Positions 25,376-37,559 of a stretch of 64,000 nucleotides of DNA are shown here, one piece after another (the first letter of the stretch is position 1; each line of letters opens with the position of its first letter). The stretch comes from Morella rubra (Eukaryota > Streptophyta > Magnoliopsida > Fagales > Myricaceae). The DNA is taken from assembly GCA_003952965.2 (NCBI GenBank), contig CM025853.1:35124253-35188252 (forward strand). The letters are read 5' to 3'. The translations under genes and the position numbers were made by a program. Below the pieces are notes generated by a model that was given only the letters and a program-made list of their open reading frames with translations, was not told the DNA's origin and searched no databases.

Positions 25376-27247
25376 TGTGCTATCAGACAAGACAAAGACA
25401 AGCCAACTCCTGAAGTATGCAGATCCACGAAAATGAATAAATTACATTAAAAAAAAAAAGTGGGAAGCTGCCATGGATTGAAAGCCACGGCTTTGGAACC
25501 ATGATTTTCCCCACCTAGTCTGCATCTGTAAGCAAAGAGAACATCACACACACGGTCAAAGCAAGCTGCTGACCATTTCGGGGTTGCAAAATGTTGCAGA
25601 GTCAAAGGTTTATAGTCCTAGCACCGATACCCAAGCTGCTGATGCCACCACCTTACAGAGATATTCCCAAATATTATAATGTTGGCCAGACCATATTCTA
25701 TTATTTGAGTGGGTGGCAACTTTGGATAGAGGAGGAGCGTCTCTCCATGGCTTCTTGTTACTACTTCATATTGCTACCACACCAGACTGCAGTGGTCCAG
25801 CCTTTCACACGTGAAGACGCTCCTCCCCTCCTTACTATTATATTCACGTGTGTTATCATACTCTTCATCAATACTTTCCCAATGCGCGCCTTTAACCCGC
25901 CAAAATTCTTTGCATAAGATCAGTAGGGTGGGGCATTTGTCGAGTAAGAAAGCTTTGGTTTTTCCATTGGCTTCTTTGAAAATGAACAACAGGGATTTCT
26001 GCCGCCCCAAACAGACAATTCAAATAATTTTCACCTGTCCCATGAACATGTACAAAACTCAGGTGAATTTTTTTAGTTTTCATATAAATGAAAATCTATC
26101 GCCATGACGTACACGTTTAATTATTTGCAGAGTTTCATGGTTTTCAAGCAATATCTAATGCCATTAGATGGGTGATATAATCTTATATATCTGACTAGGA
26201 AGATTAAGATAAGATGGGCGTCCAATTATATTCCCAGTCCATTTTTTTCGGATCTTGCGTCCTTAAATTGCTATATTTAATTGGATTTTTTTTTTGTTTT
26301 AAAAAGAAGATTTATCCCTTTAAACAAGTACATATATAATGGCCAGAGCCTCCAGCCCTTTTAGTAAACTAGCTTTATTGCTTTGCTCATCCTTAATTGC
26401 ACTTACGTAAATAATTCTCTGATAAAATATGGATTATAAATACTGACTGGAGTGTCTAACTGGTCGGAACATCAGACAGTGGAGTCTCTATTGCTAATAA
26501 AGATGCATTTATTCTCTGCGTAGAAAAAAAAGAAAAAAAGATGCATTTATTCTCAAAATTCTGGTGCCCAGAGCACAAAAGGGAGCAGTAGCGCAGATTC
26601 GCAGAGATTATAAATGTATTTAACCAAAAAGAACCAAAAGTCAGGGAAAGTAAAAAGTGGGTTAAATAATATTTTACTTATTTTTGGACCACGATTCTTT
26701 GTCTTTGGCATGTGTATGTACTTTTGTACGAGATATACGAGTTTCTAGGAACCCTAAATGCATTTGATGAGTCCACACAATTTGCAAATAAACCAATCAG
26801 AAGAAAAATTAAAAGAAAGACAAATATTTCCTTGATTATGAGGGGAAAAATAGAAAAAAAATACATTGAAAACTCAGGACAAAATAAATAGATGTACAGC
26901 CACATCATTGGCCATGGTAAAGCTTTGAAACATGAAAAAGACATAAAAGTAGGATGTTGGATTAACATATATAGCAAAATTTGGTCGTTCAATATGTTTT
27001 TAATTCCAAAAATCAAACCCCACACGCTATCTCCCCTCCCCATACGCCCCTCCAAAGAAAAGGAAGAAAATGTAGATGATAATGGACCCCTAGCACCAGA
27101 ATGAAACCCTTTTAATCGAAATGGGACGATACTCATAATCAGGCAGCTGTTCACGGAAAACCCAAAAGTGGGGGAGCATGTACCAATCAATGCCCCTATA
27201 CCCTTGCATGCATTTGATTGAGATTTTTGGGCCTTTACGCCTCTCCC

Positions 27248-27330
27248 TGTATATATATACCCACTACTGTATACTCTCTAACCGCTAATTAACGCCCCCT
27301 CTATATCCCATCCGCTAAATTTGGCGGCAC
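27248..27330 (+). promoter_or_regulatory. Cyclin fragment C0 promoter: TATA box and E2F-like site
   Basis: A TATATATATA box lies at about 27251-27261 and TTTGGCGGCAC at 27320-27330. The latter sits at the position where other cyclin copies in this window have TTTGGCGCCAC, a good match to the plant E2F/DP consensus TTTSSCGC, which fits S-phase control of a D-type cyclin. Confidence 0.45.
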
Positions 27331-27483
27331 AAAAACCGCTACTCCTCCTCACCCATACTCCATTCTCACTCTATCTCTCTCTAGATGTTCTCAATCGTAA
27401 TAACGTGGATTTAGCATGTAAATCCACAAATACCCATCTCCTGTTTCCGTTAAAGTTTCTTGGATATAGATGAAAGAACAAGA

Positions 27484-27943
27484 ATGCGGGATTCTGACAC
27501 TTGGTTTTCGCCCTCTAGCCTCCTCTGCAACGAAGACCGAGCTTGGTTGAAGGATGAGGCAAAAACCTGTGTCGACTTGGACCCATGTTTTGTTCAGGAG
27601 AATGGAGATGAGTATTTCGATACTTGGTTGAGAGAGAGAGTACTAGTTCTGCATCCAAGAGCTGTGAGTCAACTTCGAGTGTTTGCTCAATCACAAGCCC
27701 AAACTGGTCGGAAACTGCTCGCTTGGGTGCCATTCAGTGGATTTTTAATGTTCGTTCCTCCTAGTAAAGCTCTTCTTTTTTTCCTTTTTCCCTTTATTGT
27801 GGTTTTCTTTAACAAATATTCTACCAGCTCTTGAAGTTTGTTTTTCTTGATTCAGACTCGGGCAATCTTTGGTTTCAAATACCATACGGCTTATTTAAGC
27901 ATCACTTACTTTGATCGGTTTTTTTCAAAGCGAGTCGTTCACG
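27484..27943 (+). pseudogene. D-type cyclin fragment C0 (CYCD5-like), N-terminal half only
   Basis: Exon 1 begins MRDSDTWFSPSSLLCNED and contains LLCNE, a match to the LxCxE retinoblastoma-binding motif. It ends in a WSETARLGAIQWIFN segment that lies in a different frame from its start, so a small deletion separates the two near 27700-27710. After an intron (about 27757-27855) exon 2 encodes TRAIFGFKYHTAYLSITYF followed by DRFFSKRVV, the typical first cyclin-box helices, and ends at a GTAAGC donor. No recognisable third exon follows. D cyclins activate CDKA to phosphorylate the retinoblastoma-related protein; this piece lacks most of the cyclin box and cannot do so. It lies outside the 35-60 kb duplication and is the only copy in the window that keeps a perfect LxCxE. 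Confidence 0.75.
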
Positions 27944-28551
27944 TAAGCAAAATTCTTTTTCTTCTTGTATAAGGGGTTTCCGTGTTCGCCAAATTTAAGT
28001 AATGTGTTGGATATATGTTATCGATGTAGGATGGACATCCAGTCTGGCATCGTACGGCCTTGTATTCTAGTTTACAGCATTTACCCTGGCGTACCTCACT
28101 CTTCACTGGTTCTGCTGAATCAACCCTATCAATATATCAAAGTATCCAGCTGCTTCAGATTTGAAATGGATCATGGAAAAGCTAGATTTGAATCGAACAT
28201 AGAGGAGATAAAAGGGACCTATCAACATTATGATGGTTTGGAATTGCATCCCTCGTGGGTGATGTTGCTCCTGATATAAGTCCATTTGGCGCACAGAACT
28301 GCGCAGAGTTTGTTGTTGTACCATGGCAATTGTCCACATCAAACAGGAGGATCCAGAGATGTGATTTTCTGGCGGGAGAAAACTTGTTTGTCTTCATTAA
28401 CAGAAAGACGAAATTGGGCGACACTATCTTGGAAAGCATGCTAGGGCGGGAGAGGACGGACCAAATTATGCATGTTACTGTGATGTGTCCCTTGGACCCT
28501 TGGTTTGCGTTGAAGGGCATATTATGTAGTTCATCAGTCGACCTGAGCTAA
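27944..28551 (+). other. Unrecognised open-frame segments after cyclin fragment C0
   Basis: After a possible acceptor near 28028 the sequence shows protein-like stretches in shifting frames. The best is at about 28246-28551 (containing GAQNCAEFVVVPWQLSTSN and FLAGENLFVFINRKTKLGD). The composition looks coding and the frame changes suggest a decayed exon, but I do not recognise the family. No cyclin similarity is seen, so a foreign fragment may have replaced the cyclin C-terminus. Confidence 0.3.
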
Positions 28552-28559
28552 AAATTTGA

Positions 28560-28768
28560 CGCTGGGCCAACGGAACTGGGTCAGACAAATTCTCCGTACC
28601 CAATACATAGGTTGGCCAGGGTATGCGGCCCAACCAAGCCCACAACGTAGAAACCCGCTCGAAATTCAAAACGAACGGTAAGTGTACATTTCCCCCTCTC
28701 CATCCCCGCTTGATATCGTAAACTAGAAAGTAGAAACCAAACATCAAACACAGGAAACATTTCCTCAA
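28560..28768 (+). promoter_or_regulatory. CAP-G2 promoter with TGGGCC/GGCCCA (site II) boxes
   Basis: GCTGGGCCAACG near 28562 and GCGGCCCAACC near 28626 are site II-type elements bound by TCP factors in promoters of genes active in dividing cells. They lie 140-210 bp upstream of the CAP-G2 ATG. No clear TATA box is present, as is usual for such housekeeping promoters. Confidence 0.4.
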
Positions 28769-31700
28769 ATGGAGAAGCGACTTCGCTCCTCTCTCCAAGC
28801 CTCAGCCCAAGACTTCCTCGCCTCAGCCACCAAGCAAAGTCTTAAATCCCTAAAACCCACCCTGAAAACTCTAATCCACGGCATAAATCCCAATTCAGAC
28901 CTCTCCTCCGCTCTACCCTTGTCTCTCCACCGCTCCATCTCTCAGTCTATCCAATCCTTTCAGAACCTTCGTCTAGACCCAAACCCCCCAAACCCCAGCC
29001 CTTCCAAATCCCCTCGCTCCCCTCCCATCAAGCGCCTCCGACGTTCTTCACGCCATTCCAAGACTCCGGTCGAGCCCCGTTCGGACAGCCATGGATCCGA
29101 TCTACGAAGCGAGAAGCAGAAGCTTCTTCAAGGCCTTGAAACTCTCGCTCATGTCCTCTTTATATGCATCTCACACCCGAAAAAAGCCTTCTCGGCCTCC
29201 GATTTGTTGCCTTGCGCACGCGCGTTGCACGATAACTTGATTCTTTTTGTCGGAGGAGGACTCGGCTCTGTTATCCGAGATTGCAAGTTTGTGCGAGGAG
29301 TGGTGGAAGGAGAGTTTTCCAGGGCGAGAGGCTTTAATTTCTCAGTTCTTTCTTGCTGTCCAAGTCACTGACTTTGAAGAGAAGGGGATGTGCATAGAGT
29401 GTATGTGCTACGCGAAGCGTTTTGCTTGTTCGATTTCGAGGACGATAGCATTGAGGACTTGAAGTTCCTACTAGTTCGGTGTGTGATAACTCCGTTGTAT
29501 TTGAAAACTGAGGATGGGCGGCGGTTCATCGCTTTTACTTTCGGCTTGAGCCATCAGTTAGTGAAGGAAATGCTGGCTATGATTCGGTCTCAGATTCCAT
29601 TTGGGAGGAAATCGATGTTGGAGGCGTACGGGGATATATTGTTTCGGGCTTGGAAGGCCGTGGGACCAGATCATAAGGATGAGATTGAGCATAGATTTTT
29701 GCAGGGCCTAATTGAGGGAGCTATACATGCGAGTTCAGGAGCGTTTGCCGCCTCTATTAGGAGGGTCTTGGGAGGGTTTATTAGCCAGCGGACCACAGAG
29801 GGGGTTGAGAAACTTCTTTTTAGCCTTGCCGAGCCTGTGATATTTCGGTCACTACAGGTGTTTTTGTCTCTTCTAAGCTAGTACGGGACTATTGAAGATA
29901 GTCTTGATGAAATTGCATGATCTATTATGCATGGATGATTGCTTATGATTTCTCGGCCATTAATTGGATAAATGTACATCTTCTGTCAAATGAAATCAAT
30001 ATCTTGCCTTGCAAACAGAGGTTGCAGTTTCATGCTTTGAAGTATTATTTTGTCCGTATGTTTTCAGTGATCCACGGCAAGGGTGGTTGTCATTCTTGCA
30101 TCAATTTCTTCAGAATGACGAAATGGAGGTCCATATATGTGGTTACTTGCTTGCGCTGTTTAGGTGACTAAGCAACATCTGTTTTTAAATCACGGCATGA
30201 AAAAAGAAAAAGAAAAAAGAAAAAGAAAGAAGAAGTAAGAATAAGAAGTATCGGGGGTGCTAATATAATTGCCAGCCACTCTGGTAGGCTTAAATTGGAA
30301 TTCATCTGTTGAATATTAGTTCCTCAGTTGCATCTTATATTTACAATTGAATTGTCTGACCTGGCTGATCCTTGTGGGGATAATTGTATTGGCTTGTCAG
30401 GTCTTTATAAAACACAACCTCATTTGCCTTGGTATCTCAAATATATCTCATTTATTGGTGAATTTTTCTCGATCAACTGGATCAGAGCAGCATCTAATCA
30501 TGCAATGCATGTCTGTTTGACAGGTAGCAAATTCGAACGTTCGCCAAAATGCATTACATGTACTGTTAGACATGTTCCCTCTTGAAGATCCTGATTCCAC
30601 AAAAGAGGCGAAAGATACATTACTTGATAAACAGTTCTTTTTGCTGGAGAGATTACTCATGGATGATTGTCCAGATGTAAGACTAGTTGCGGTGGAAGGT
30701 TGTTGTCGCATTCTTCATTTATTTTGGGAAATTATCCCTTCAGCATCTATTACGAAGATAATTATGAAGATTTTTGATGACATGTCACATGATATATGCA
30801 ATGAGGTTAGGCTTTCCACGCTGAATGGTGTCATTTACTTGCTTGGCAATCCCCAGTCTCATGAAATTCTTAAAGTGCTTCTACCTAGACTGGGGCATCT
30901 TATGCTGGATAATGTCAGCTCTGTACGAATGGCTTTAGTAGATCTCCTCCTTCTCTTAAGGGATATGCGAAATTTCCAGTTTAATAAGGTATAGTGTATT
31001 CTCAGGATCAAACATCTTTTGTTGTGATTGTTATATCTGATGCCTTTATCTATATTGAATTGATTTTGTTCCTTGCATTTCTCTGTAGGTGGTAGGATTG
31101 GATGTCTTATTATCTACACTTGCGAACGATCAACCTCTTGTTGCTCAGAAAATCACGAAACTGCTCATGCCATCATACTTTCCCTCAAAATTACCCGTTG
31201 AAGAAGCATGTAATCGCTGTGTTACACTCATAAAGAGGTCTCCTATAGCTGGAGCAAGGTTTTGTGAATTTTCTCTATTAGGGGGGGCATCAATTAATTC
31301 TCTCATGGAACTCATTAGGGTATTCATCAGTTTGGTCTTGTCACCTGTTAAGCTAAATGCAGATCAGATTGAGGGCTTACTTGTTGCTGCCGCCTACCTC
31401 TCCAGAAGCATATCTATAGAGCCATGTTTTGAAAATGCTCTTAAGCAGTTACTTGCTGGAGAAAAAGTGAAGTTCTTGTTTTCTGCTGCATCTACTGCTC
31501 GTGCTCAATCTTCTGTACTCAACATTGTTTCCAACCTTGCTTCAGATGCTGCTGCTGGAGTTTTTGAAGAATGCACGGGCCTAGTTACTAATTGCAGTGG
31601 TATATCTGATAATGTGGAAAGGCAAGCTCAACTGAGGTCTGCCCACAAGCTGTTCCAGTCTTGTGATGGATTTAATGATATGTTTGAAGCTCTAACTGTG

Positions 31701-34374
31701 TGTTTGCAGAAAACTGCCTATCGTTGCCATATAAAGTTTGGCACTGAAGCACCAAAAAACTGTGTTTCCTCTGCAAAAAGGAAGAAATCATCCTCCGGCA
31801 AAATGTCAGCCAAATGGAAACATGTCAACAGAAAACGACGGTCAAATTTTGAGGAGGATTATTCCATTGCTGTGGGAATAGCCTGGCAAATTAGGGACTT
31901 GTTAGTATCTGTGGACTCTCGCAAGGCTGTTCTGGCATCTCAAACTCTAGAATCGTCATTTCTTGCTTTAAAGATCATCTCTGAAGCCAGCATTTTGCAG
32001 TGCGTGCATTGTGAATACATGGATGCATATCCCGTTCTGGCATATACAGCTCTTGCTTTGCATATGACTCTTCAAAATATTAGCATAAATAGTACAAAAG
32101 TTTGTGGTACTGAGAAGAAAAGTAGGATTGATTCCTCTAGATCGCTTCTGGAGGCAAGTGGTTTTTTCCTATATTTTTTTTGCCTCTGTTTCTTTTCGTT
32201 TCATGTCCTGGTTTTGAATACTAAGGAATATGTTTTCATTGATGGGCTTTCAACTCAATTTTCTTTTTCAGCCGAATGCGTTGGAACAGACAATGGATCA
32301 CTTGCTTAACTGCATAGAGAAGGTACTTGGTGCAGTTAACTCTGGAAAATCAGGCAACTCTTCCTCAGTCTTTGAGCAGGCTAACCATAAGACAGCCATT
32401 CATTGTGGACAAACACACAGAGAACCTCAGATGCATGCCTCTAGTTGTAGTGCTGACGGTAAGGAAGTATGGATGGGGCAGAATTGCAAAGGTTTTCACT
32501 TATGCACGAATACATGGTTTTGGTTCTAGGATCTGATGTAGTGAGAATCCTTTTTTACACGTTTTTCTTGTAAGAAAAAAAAAGGCCCTATATTGCAAAC
32601 CCTGCTGTGCTAGAGCCGGATGGTTTGGATCTTCAGTAATTTGGTATGACATATAGAAAATATTTCACAATATTTGGTTCATAGCTGAACGGCGTTCAAA
32701 TGCAGTTACTCGAGAATGTACGTTTATTAACTTGATATGATTGCACATGCCACTTACTTGGACTACTATGGCCAATAACTGCTTTTCTCCCAACCTCGGG
32801 ACTTTTTGTGGTCCAGATCTTCCTAAATTAGCAACATGCTAGTCCAGAGAGTCAATGAGGCTGGATTTTTATTATTGGTTGTAAGAATAATGAGAGTGGC
32901 TATTATAGTGATGGCCTGCATTTGCACTTCATTTGTCTGTGGCTTTCAAGAGAGTAAATATTTTTCTCCGTGTGTGAAAGACTTGAATACTTGTGATACT
33001 TTGTTATTTAGTTAATAATTCAGCAAAGAGAAATTCCTGTTTAATAAACATCTTTTAATTCTGCTCGAGAATAAAACTGCCTGCCACAGTGCCACCCATC
33101 TGCTGTTTAGGAAATGTCAGTTGGTTCCACAACATTGGATGACGTGGTAGTTACTAGTTCAATGCACCTCTACAATTTTTTTTAAATCATTCTACAACAT
33201 TGGATGACATACTAGTTATTTTTTCAATGTCCCAGACTTCCTGGAAAGCTGTATTAACTTTAAATTGAGAATATCATAAGAACTTAACTTTCAACTGCAT
33301 AGGTACTATGTTTTGCCATAAATTAATTCATAGTGCCCAGCTTCAAGATGGTTCTGCAATATATCTCTAAGTGACTAATTCTTTTGTGATTTTCATGTAG
33401 ACTTCTGTACTGAGCAAAAAAGACTACCAATTAAAGTGAAGATGCTTACAGCAATTCTGAAGTCCATGGTTGATGCCACTTCGATGGGTTTTCTTTCTCA
33501 CTATTATGGACGGTTCTTAAAGTTCACGTCAGGATATGTACAAGACGTCGTTTCAGCTTTAAGAAGACGATCTCACGACCGATTTCAGTTCAAAGAAGAG
33601 GATTTGAAGGATATAGTTCTCTGCCTGAAGAGCTCCTTCACCTATGCAGCAAAGTTAGTTAATCTAGTTAACAGAGATATTAGTGAAGCTTCATCACTTG
33701 CTTCTGAAGCTTTTGATCTTGTCAATGATTTGCTTGATCTAGTCTCCTCAATAGAACTATACTTGGGATCTGGTAATGCAGCAAGTCTTGTTTCAGCAGC
33801 AAAGCATTGGCTGCCTGATTTGGTTCTGGCATTAGGATATGGGCACATACTGAAACAGACTAGAGGAGAAGGGCTGGATTTTCATGCATCTTGTCGTATG
33901 AAACATGAATTTCCATTGTGGCTTTTGATTTTAGCGAAGAGCGAGCTTCTTGAGATCAGTAAATTTGTTTCGGAGGACGGTGAAGACACAGTTTCTGAGT
34001 TCGAGGAGGTTCCAGTGTCCAAGAAACTCCTGGGAATGATTGTGACATTGTCAAAAGGAAATCCCAGCGTGCTGGATGCAGTTGGGGTGATGGTCCTAAC
34101 TGGCTCATTAGTTGGGCTGGAAAGGAAGGACTTTGGGTTGGTATTAGGACTTTTACACTTGGTATGCAGGAAGTTATTTAGAGAAGACGACAGAGAATGG
34201 GGCGATATGATGTTGGCTTCTCTTCAAGACGTATACCCTCAAATAGAGAGAGAAATGGAAGAGCAAAATGATGAAGATGGAAGGCAGAAATTACACTGTG
34301 CAAAAGAGTTGCTTGAACCTGTTTGGATGCATCACATTTATGAAACAGGGAGGGTTTCTATGACGGAAGAATAA
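28769..34374 (+). CDS. CAP-G2: Condensin-II complex subunit G2 (CAP-G2), exon 1 interrupted by frameshifts
   Basis: Five exons (28769-29857, 30524-30988, 31089-32153, 32272-32458, 33401-34374) give a nominal 1,260 codons, the usual size for plant CAP-G2. The N-terminus MEKRLRSSLQASAQDFLAS, the HEAT-repeat run (VANSNVRQNALHVLLDMFPL, LMDDCPDVRLVAVEG, CNEVRLSTLNGVIYLLGNPQ) and the C-terminal region to RVSMTEE identify it. CAP-G2 is the HEAT subunit of condensin II, which compacts chromosomes and limits DNA damage. Exon 3 uses a GC donor (GAG|GCAAGT at 32154); all phases agree. Within 29244-29386 the reading frame changes three times (T-run at 29244-29248, pyrimidine run near 29343-29352, AGAGAAGGGG near 29378-29386), net zero, with a stop at 29369-29371 if read straight. 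The remaining 3.6 kb is open, so either a recent lesion or local sequence error is possible. Confidence 0.85.
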
Positions 34375-34956
34375 ATGGATCTTTTTCTTGTTACGAGTTT
34401 GAAATTCTAATTTCACTGTGGTGAATGCAATTGGACGATCTCATTTAGATTTAAAAATACAAAAAAATGAGAATGCCTGACCCCTGATATTTTACCTGGC
34501 TCAGAAAATTTTAATTTTGTAATAGTAAGATCAAATGTAGATTGTATAATATTAAAAATTCTGAATCCCTGAGAATCTGTTTTCGTCTGGAATTCCAAGT
34601 TCAGAAGAAGTTTGATCCCGAAAGTTTTACTGGGAAATAATTTCAATAAGTTACAACTTATATTTGCTTCCAAAGTTCCTCTTAAATCCTCCTCAGCATT
34701 TGAAACATTTTGGCGGCTCTATGCATGCCACTACCTCAACCTGTACACATACCCCTCTACCCAAGCGTGTGCTGTATACTTTCCAACCGCCAATTAACTC
34801 CCTTCATATCTCAACCTTCCATTTTGGCGCCACAACTCGCTCGCTTGCTCCTCTTCTGGTTCTTCTCAATCTTACCAAGTGGATTTAGCACGAGAATACA
34901 ATAAATACCTACAGATTCTGCGTCTGATTTTCTTGAATTTGGTTGAGATAGCAAGA
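34375..34956. promoter_or_regulatory. Cyclin C1 upstream region with E2F-like site
   Basis: After the CAP-G2 3' end, the region holds sequence alignable with the other cyclin promoters in the window: CTGTATAC and AATTAACTCCC near 34770-34800, then TTTTGGCGCCAC at 34822-34833, a full match to the E2F consensus. It leads directly into the rearranged first exon of C1. Confidence 0.45.
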
Positions 34957-36137
34957 ATGGGGGCCTCTAACGCTTTGGGATCCAAAATAAGCACTCTCTC
35001 TCCGAAGCGACTCCGCGATATACGCATTATATTCCTCCTCTGATGCAGAACAGGCTTCGGAGAGAGAGTGCTTATTTGGGATCCCAAAGCTTTAGGCTCG
35101 AACCAATCACAAGCCGAAGCTGGTTTAAGGGGGCTCGCTTGCTGATCAGAAACTCGATTTTATTTTTTTGTTTCCTTCACCAAAGTTCTAGTTTTGGTTT
35201 TTTCTAATTTGTTTCTTTCTTTAAGATATACTTGGACCAGCTCTTGAAATATGGGTTTCTTAATTCAGATTCCGAAATGGTTTGATCACGAATTTACGAC
35301 AGCTTGCTTATCCCTGACTTACTTTGATCGCTTTCTTTCAATGCGACCCATTGGTGTAAGCAAAAGTCGGAATCTTTTTTACTAATGCCGTCTTTATGAT
35401 TTTCCATATTTAATGGCTTGTCCTTACCATTGCTGTTGGTTTAGTGTGGGCAATTTTTTGCTGTCTGGGCACTAGCCATGGCAAGTTTATCTTTAGCAGC
35501 AAAGTTCGAGGATAAATTGCCGGACCTTTGGAGCTCAAAGGAGCGAAGGTTGTCTTACTGAGAATGAGCTAATTCTATTGGAAGCTTTCGAGGGGGACCT
35601 AAACTTAGTAACTCCCTTCACTTATCTGCATTATTTCATCCATAAATTTTGTGCTGAATGGAAACCGGAAGAATCTCTGCCTAGAGCTGCCGAACTTATT
35701 ATGGACCCCGCAGGAGGTGATAAATGATTTAAGATTCGGTACAAACTGATCTATGAGTTTGCTATGTTTAATAAAATGTTTATTTATTAAGTTATCTGAT
35801 GCAGAGATCAATATAATGGATCATCGGCTATCTGTTATAACGGCGGCCACAATACTAGCAGGAATTTATGACCAATTGACCGTAGAGGATTTGGAGCTCA
35901 AGATGAGTACGATCCCATTCTCTGGCTCTCTGGAAATGTGAGTTTCCTGTTTAAATGAATATTGATCTTGCACATTAAAAAAAAAAAAGGGTGTGATTCG
36001 TTTAGCTGATTTTCATTATATTTTTTTACGGAACATATATATTCGTGTTTCAATCTATGCAGAACATAGAGAAGTTCAAAGCTAAGTCAGTTCAGAATTC
36101 AGCAAAGAAGCGCAAACTTAAGACCGCTGGCCAGTAG
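34957..36137 (+). pseudogene. CYCD5-like cyclin C1, unit I: five-exon pseudogene with inverted exon 1 start
   Basis: Five relic exons remain. Exon 1 upright tail (35054 to about 35140) reads LRRESAYLGSQSFRLEPITSR. Exon 2 (35269-35355) has FTTACLSLTYFDRFLSMRPI. Exon 3 (from about 35445) has WALAMASLSLAAKFEDKLPDL and, in another frame, TENELILLEAFEGDLNLVTPF and YLHYFIHKF. Exon 4 (35805 to about 35938) has IMDHRLSVITAATILAGIY, and exon 5 starts at 36063. Frameshifts interrupt exon 3, and a TAG at 36135-36137 replaces a codon that is open in the unit II copy; related sequence continues to about 36270. The first part of exon 1 is inverted (see 34972-35090). The exon pattern (exon 2 exactly 87 nt) matches C4, so all copies share one ancestor. 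Not functional. Confidence 0.85.
34972..35090. repeat. Inverted repeat (37-nt arms, 45-nt spacer) in cyclin C1 exon 1
   Basis: Left arm 34972-35008 and right arm 35054-35090 are reverse complements with a single mismatch in 37 positions. Read on the minus strand, spacer plus left arm give cyclin codons (EEEYNAYIAESLRRESAY) that continue the right arm's upright reading, so the arms are an overlapping inverted copy of exon 1, not a transposon end. Confidence 0.95.
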
Positions 36138-36888
36138 CCGAGAATTTTTGCACAGTGCATTGCTTAGTTGGTGTAATAAAGAATTCTTCCTCCCCACTTG
36201 AAGTTCGTCTTAAAAGAAGACTTCCTTTCATAACCAATCACAATTGCCTAAGACTTTCGCTCATCATGGGGTTTGATATCAGCGAGCACTTTTCCATAGT
36301 GATTCTTGGTAGCGCTTCCTGTTAATTTTTGTTTGGGTCTAATCTCTACTTTTGGATGTTACCACTTTCTTTCTTACTTGTTCGAAGAAAATCACAGAAA
36401 TGTTTATGTTCTGAAGGTTGAGTGCTCGCTGATATAATATTTTTCTGGGCCCTTGTTTTCAACCACGAATGTGAATGCCCAATGGACCAGTTACGTGACC
36501 CCTTTTTTTTTTTTTTTTTAATCAAGCTAATACCATTAATACTAGAACCAAAGGTACATGCAAGCCAATAAAAAAACAGAACACAAAACACATTAAGGAG
36601 GGCCAGTTACGTCACTTGAGTGCATAAAAGCCCGTTGCAAAGAAATAAAAGAAAAAGAAAATGAGCCGCAAGGCCCAACTTCACAAACCTTTCCTCAACA
36701 TGACAGGCCCAAAAGTGGTATATGTACCCATAGCGTCTGCAATCAACTCCCTGACCGCTATATAACTCCACTTTTATCTCATTTGGCAGCCACAACATAC
36801 ACTCCCTCTCTTGCTCTGTTTCTTCTCACCTCGACGTAGGATTCGAATCTACAAATACCCAGACAGAGTTTTCCGTTTGATTGGATTA
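36138..36888. other. Spacer between cyclin C1 and C2 with a probable C2 promoter, unit I
   Basis: Near identical to 48127-48743. It contains a C1 exon 5 remnant to about 36270, a T17-type tract near 36504-36519, and a TATA-like GCTATATAAC near 36758 followed by TTTGGCAGCCAC near 36784, a decayed form of the E2F-like box of the other copies. Confidence 0.4.
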
Positions 36889-37558
36889 ATGGAGGAACCT
36901 GACACTCCTGGTTCTTCCTCTGAACCCTTGTGCCTAGAGAACGCAGGATTCTTGAATGAAGATGATGTGTATATTGAGGAGTTGCGTCAGAAAGAGAGAC
37001 TTTATTTTGGATCCTAGAGTTTAGAGCTTGAGCCGATTGGAAGCCAAAGAGTCTTGGTTTGGATCCCAGAAAGACGATTGCGCGCTTGACGTGCCTGGAC
37101 TGGATGTTAAAAGTACATTTCTATCGGTAAAGTTCTACTTTTGGGTTTTCCCTCTTGCATTTCTCCTTCATTAATATTGAACCAGCTTGTCTTGATCAAG
37201 TATGTGTTTCTTGACGCAGGTACGGATTTGCTTTAATCTCAGATTCCGCACAGTTCACTTATCAATGACTTACTTTGATCTGTTCTTTGCAATACAGCCG
37301 ATTCCTGGAAGCAAGATTCGTTATCTTTCTGGCTTCGGAATTTTCGTGTTTTCCAAATTTAGTGGTTCGATATTCCTATTAATGCTGTCGATCTAGGACG
37401 GGCAACCCTTGGCTATTCGATCGATAGGCGTGACATGTTCAACTTTGGCAGTAAAACTGCTAGAAAAGCAGTTCAGATATCTTGGGCAGCAAAAACTGCC
37501 GGTTCTTTTGGAAGGTTGTCATTTTGAGAACGAGCAAGTCCTTTTCGAAGCTTTAATG
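36889..37558 (+). pseudogene. CYCD5-like cyclin C2, unit I: truncated pseudogene
   Basis: Exon 1 opens MEEPDTPGSSSEPLCLENAG with EDDVYIEELRQKERLYFGS and hits a TAG at 37015-37017. PLCLE stands where LxCxE is expected. Exon 2 (about 37220-37310) keeps FRTVHLSMTYFDLFFAIQPI. Exon 3 starts about 37397 (DGQPLAIRSIGVTC) and reads to LLEGCHFENEQVLFEAL, where it is cut at about 37558 and runs straight into a minisatellite. The unit II copy keeps the rest of exon 3, so unit I suffered a deletion joining exon 3 to the repeat array. Not functional. Confidence 0.85.
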
Positions 37559-37559
37559 T

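Larger units (their letters stand above)
22966..27240. other. Spacer between the BTB-TAZ gene and the cyclin fragment
   Basis: No gene is supported across about 4.3 kb. It contains the second copy of an AT-rich repeat, a local ~195 bp direct duplication and A/T runs. Several open frames of 60-170 codons occur on both strands but overlap one another, have no family resemblance and no splice continuity. Confidence 0.5.

Noticed and set aside
25591..25917. 108-codon plus-strand frame
   Set aside because: No recognisable motif, no codon bias and no neighbours that would make it an exon.
26678..27190. 170-codon minus-strand frame
   Set aside because: No similarity, AT-driven hydrophobic composition, and it overlaps the probable promoter flank of cyclin C0.
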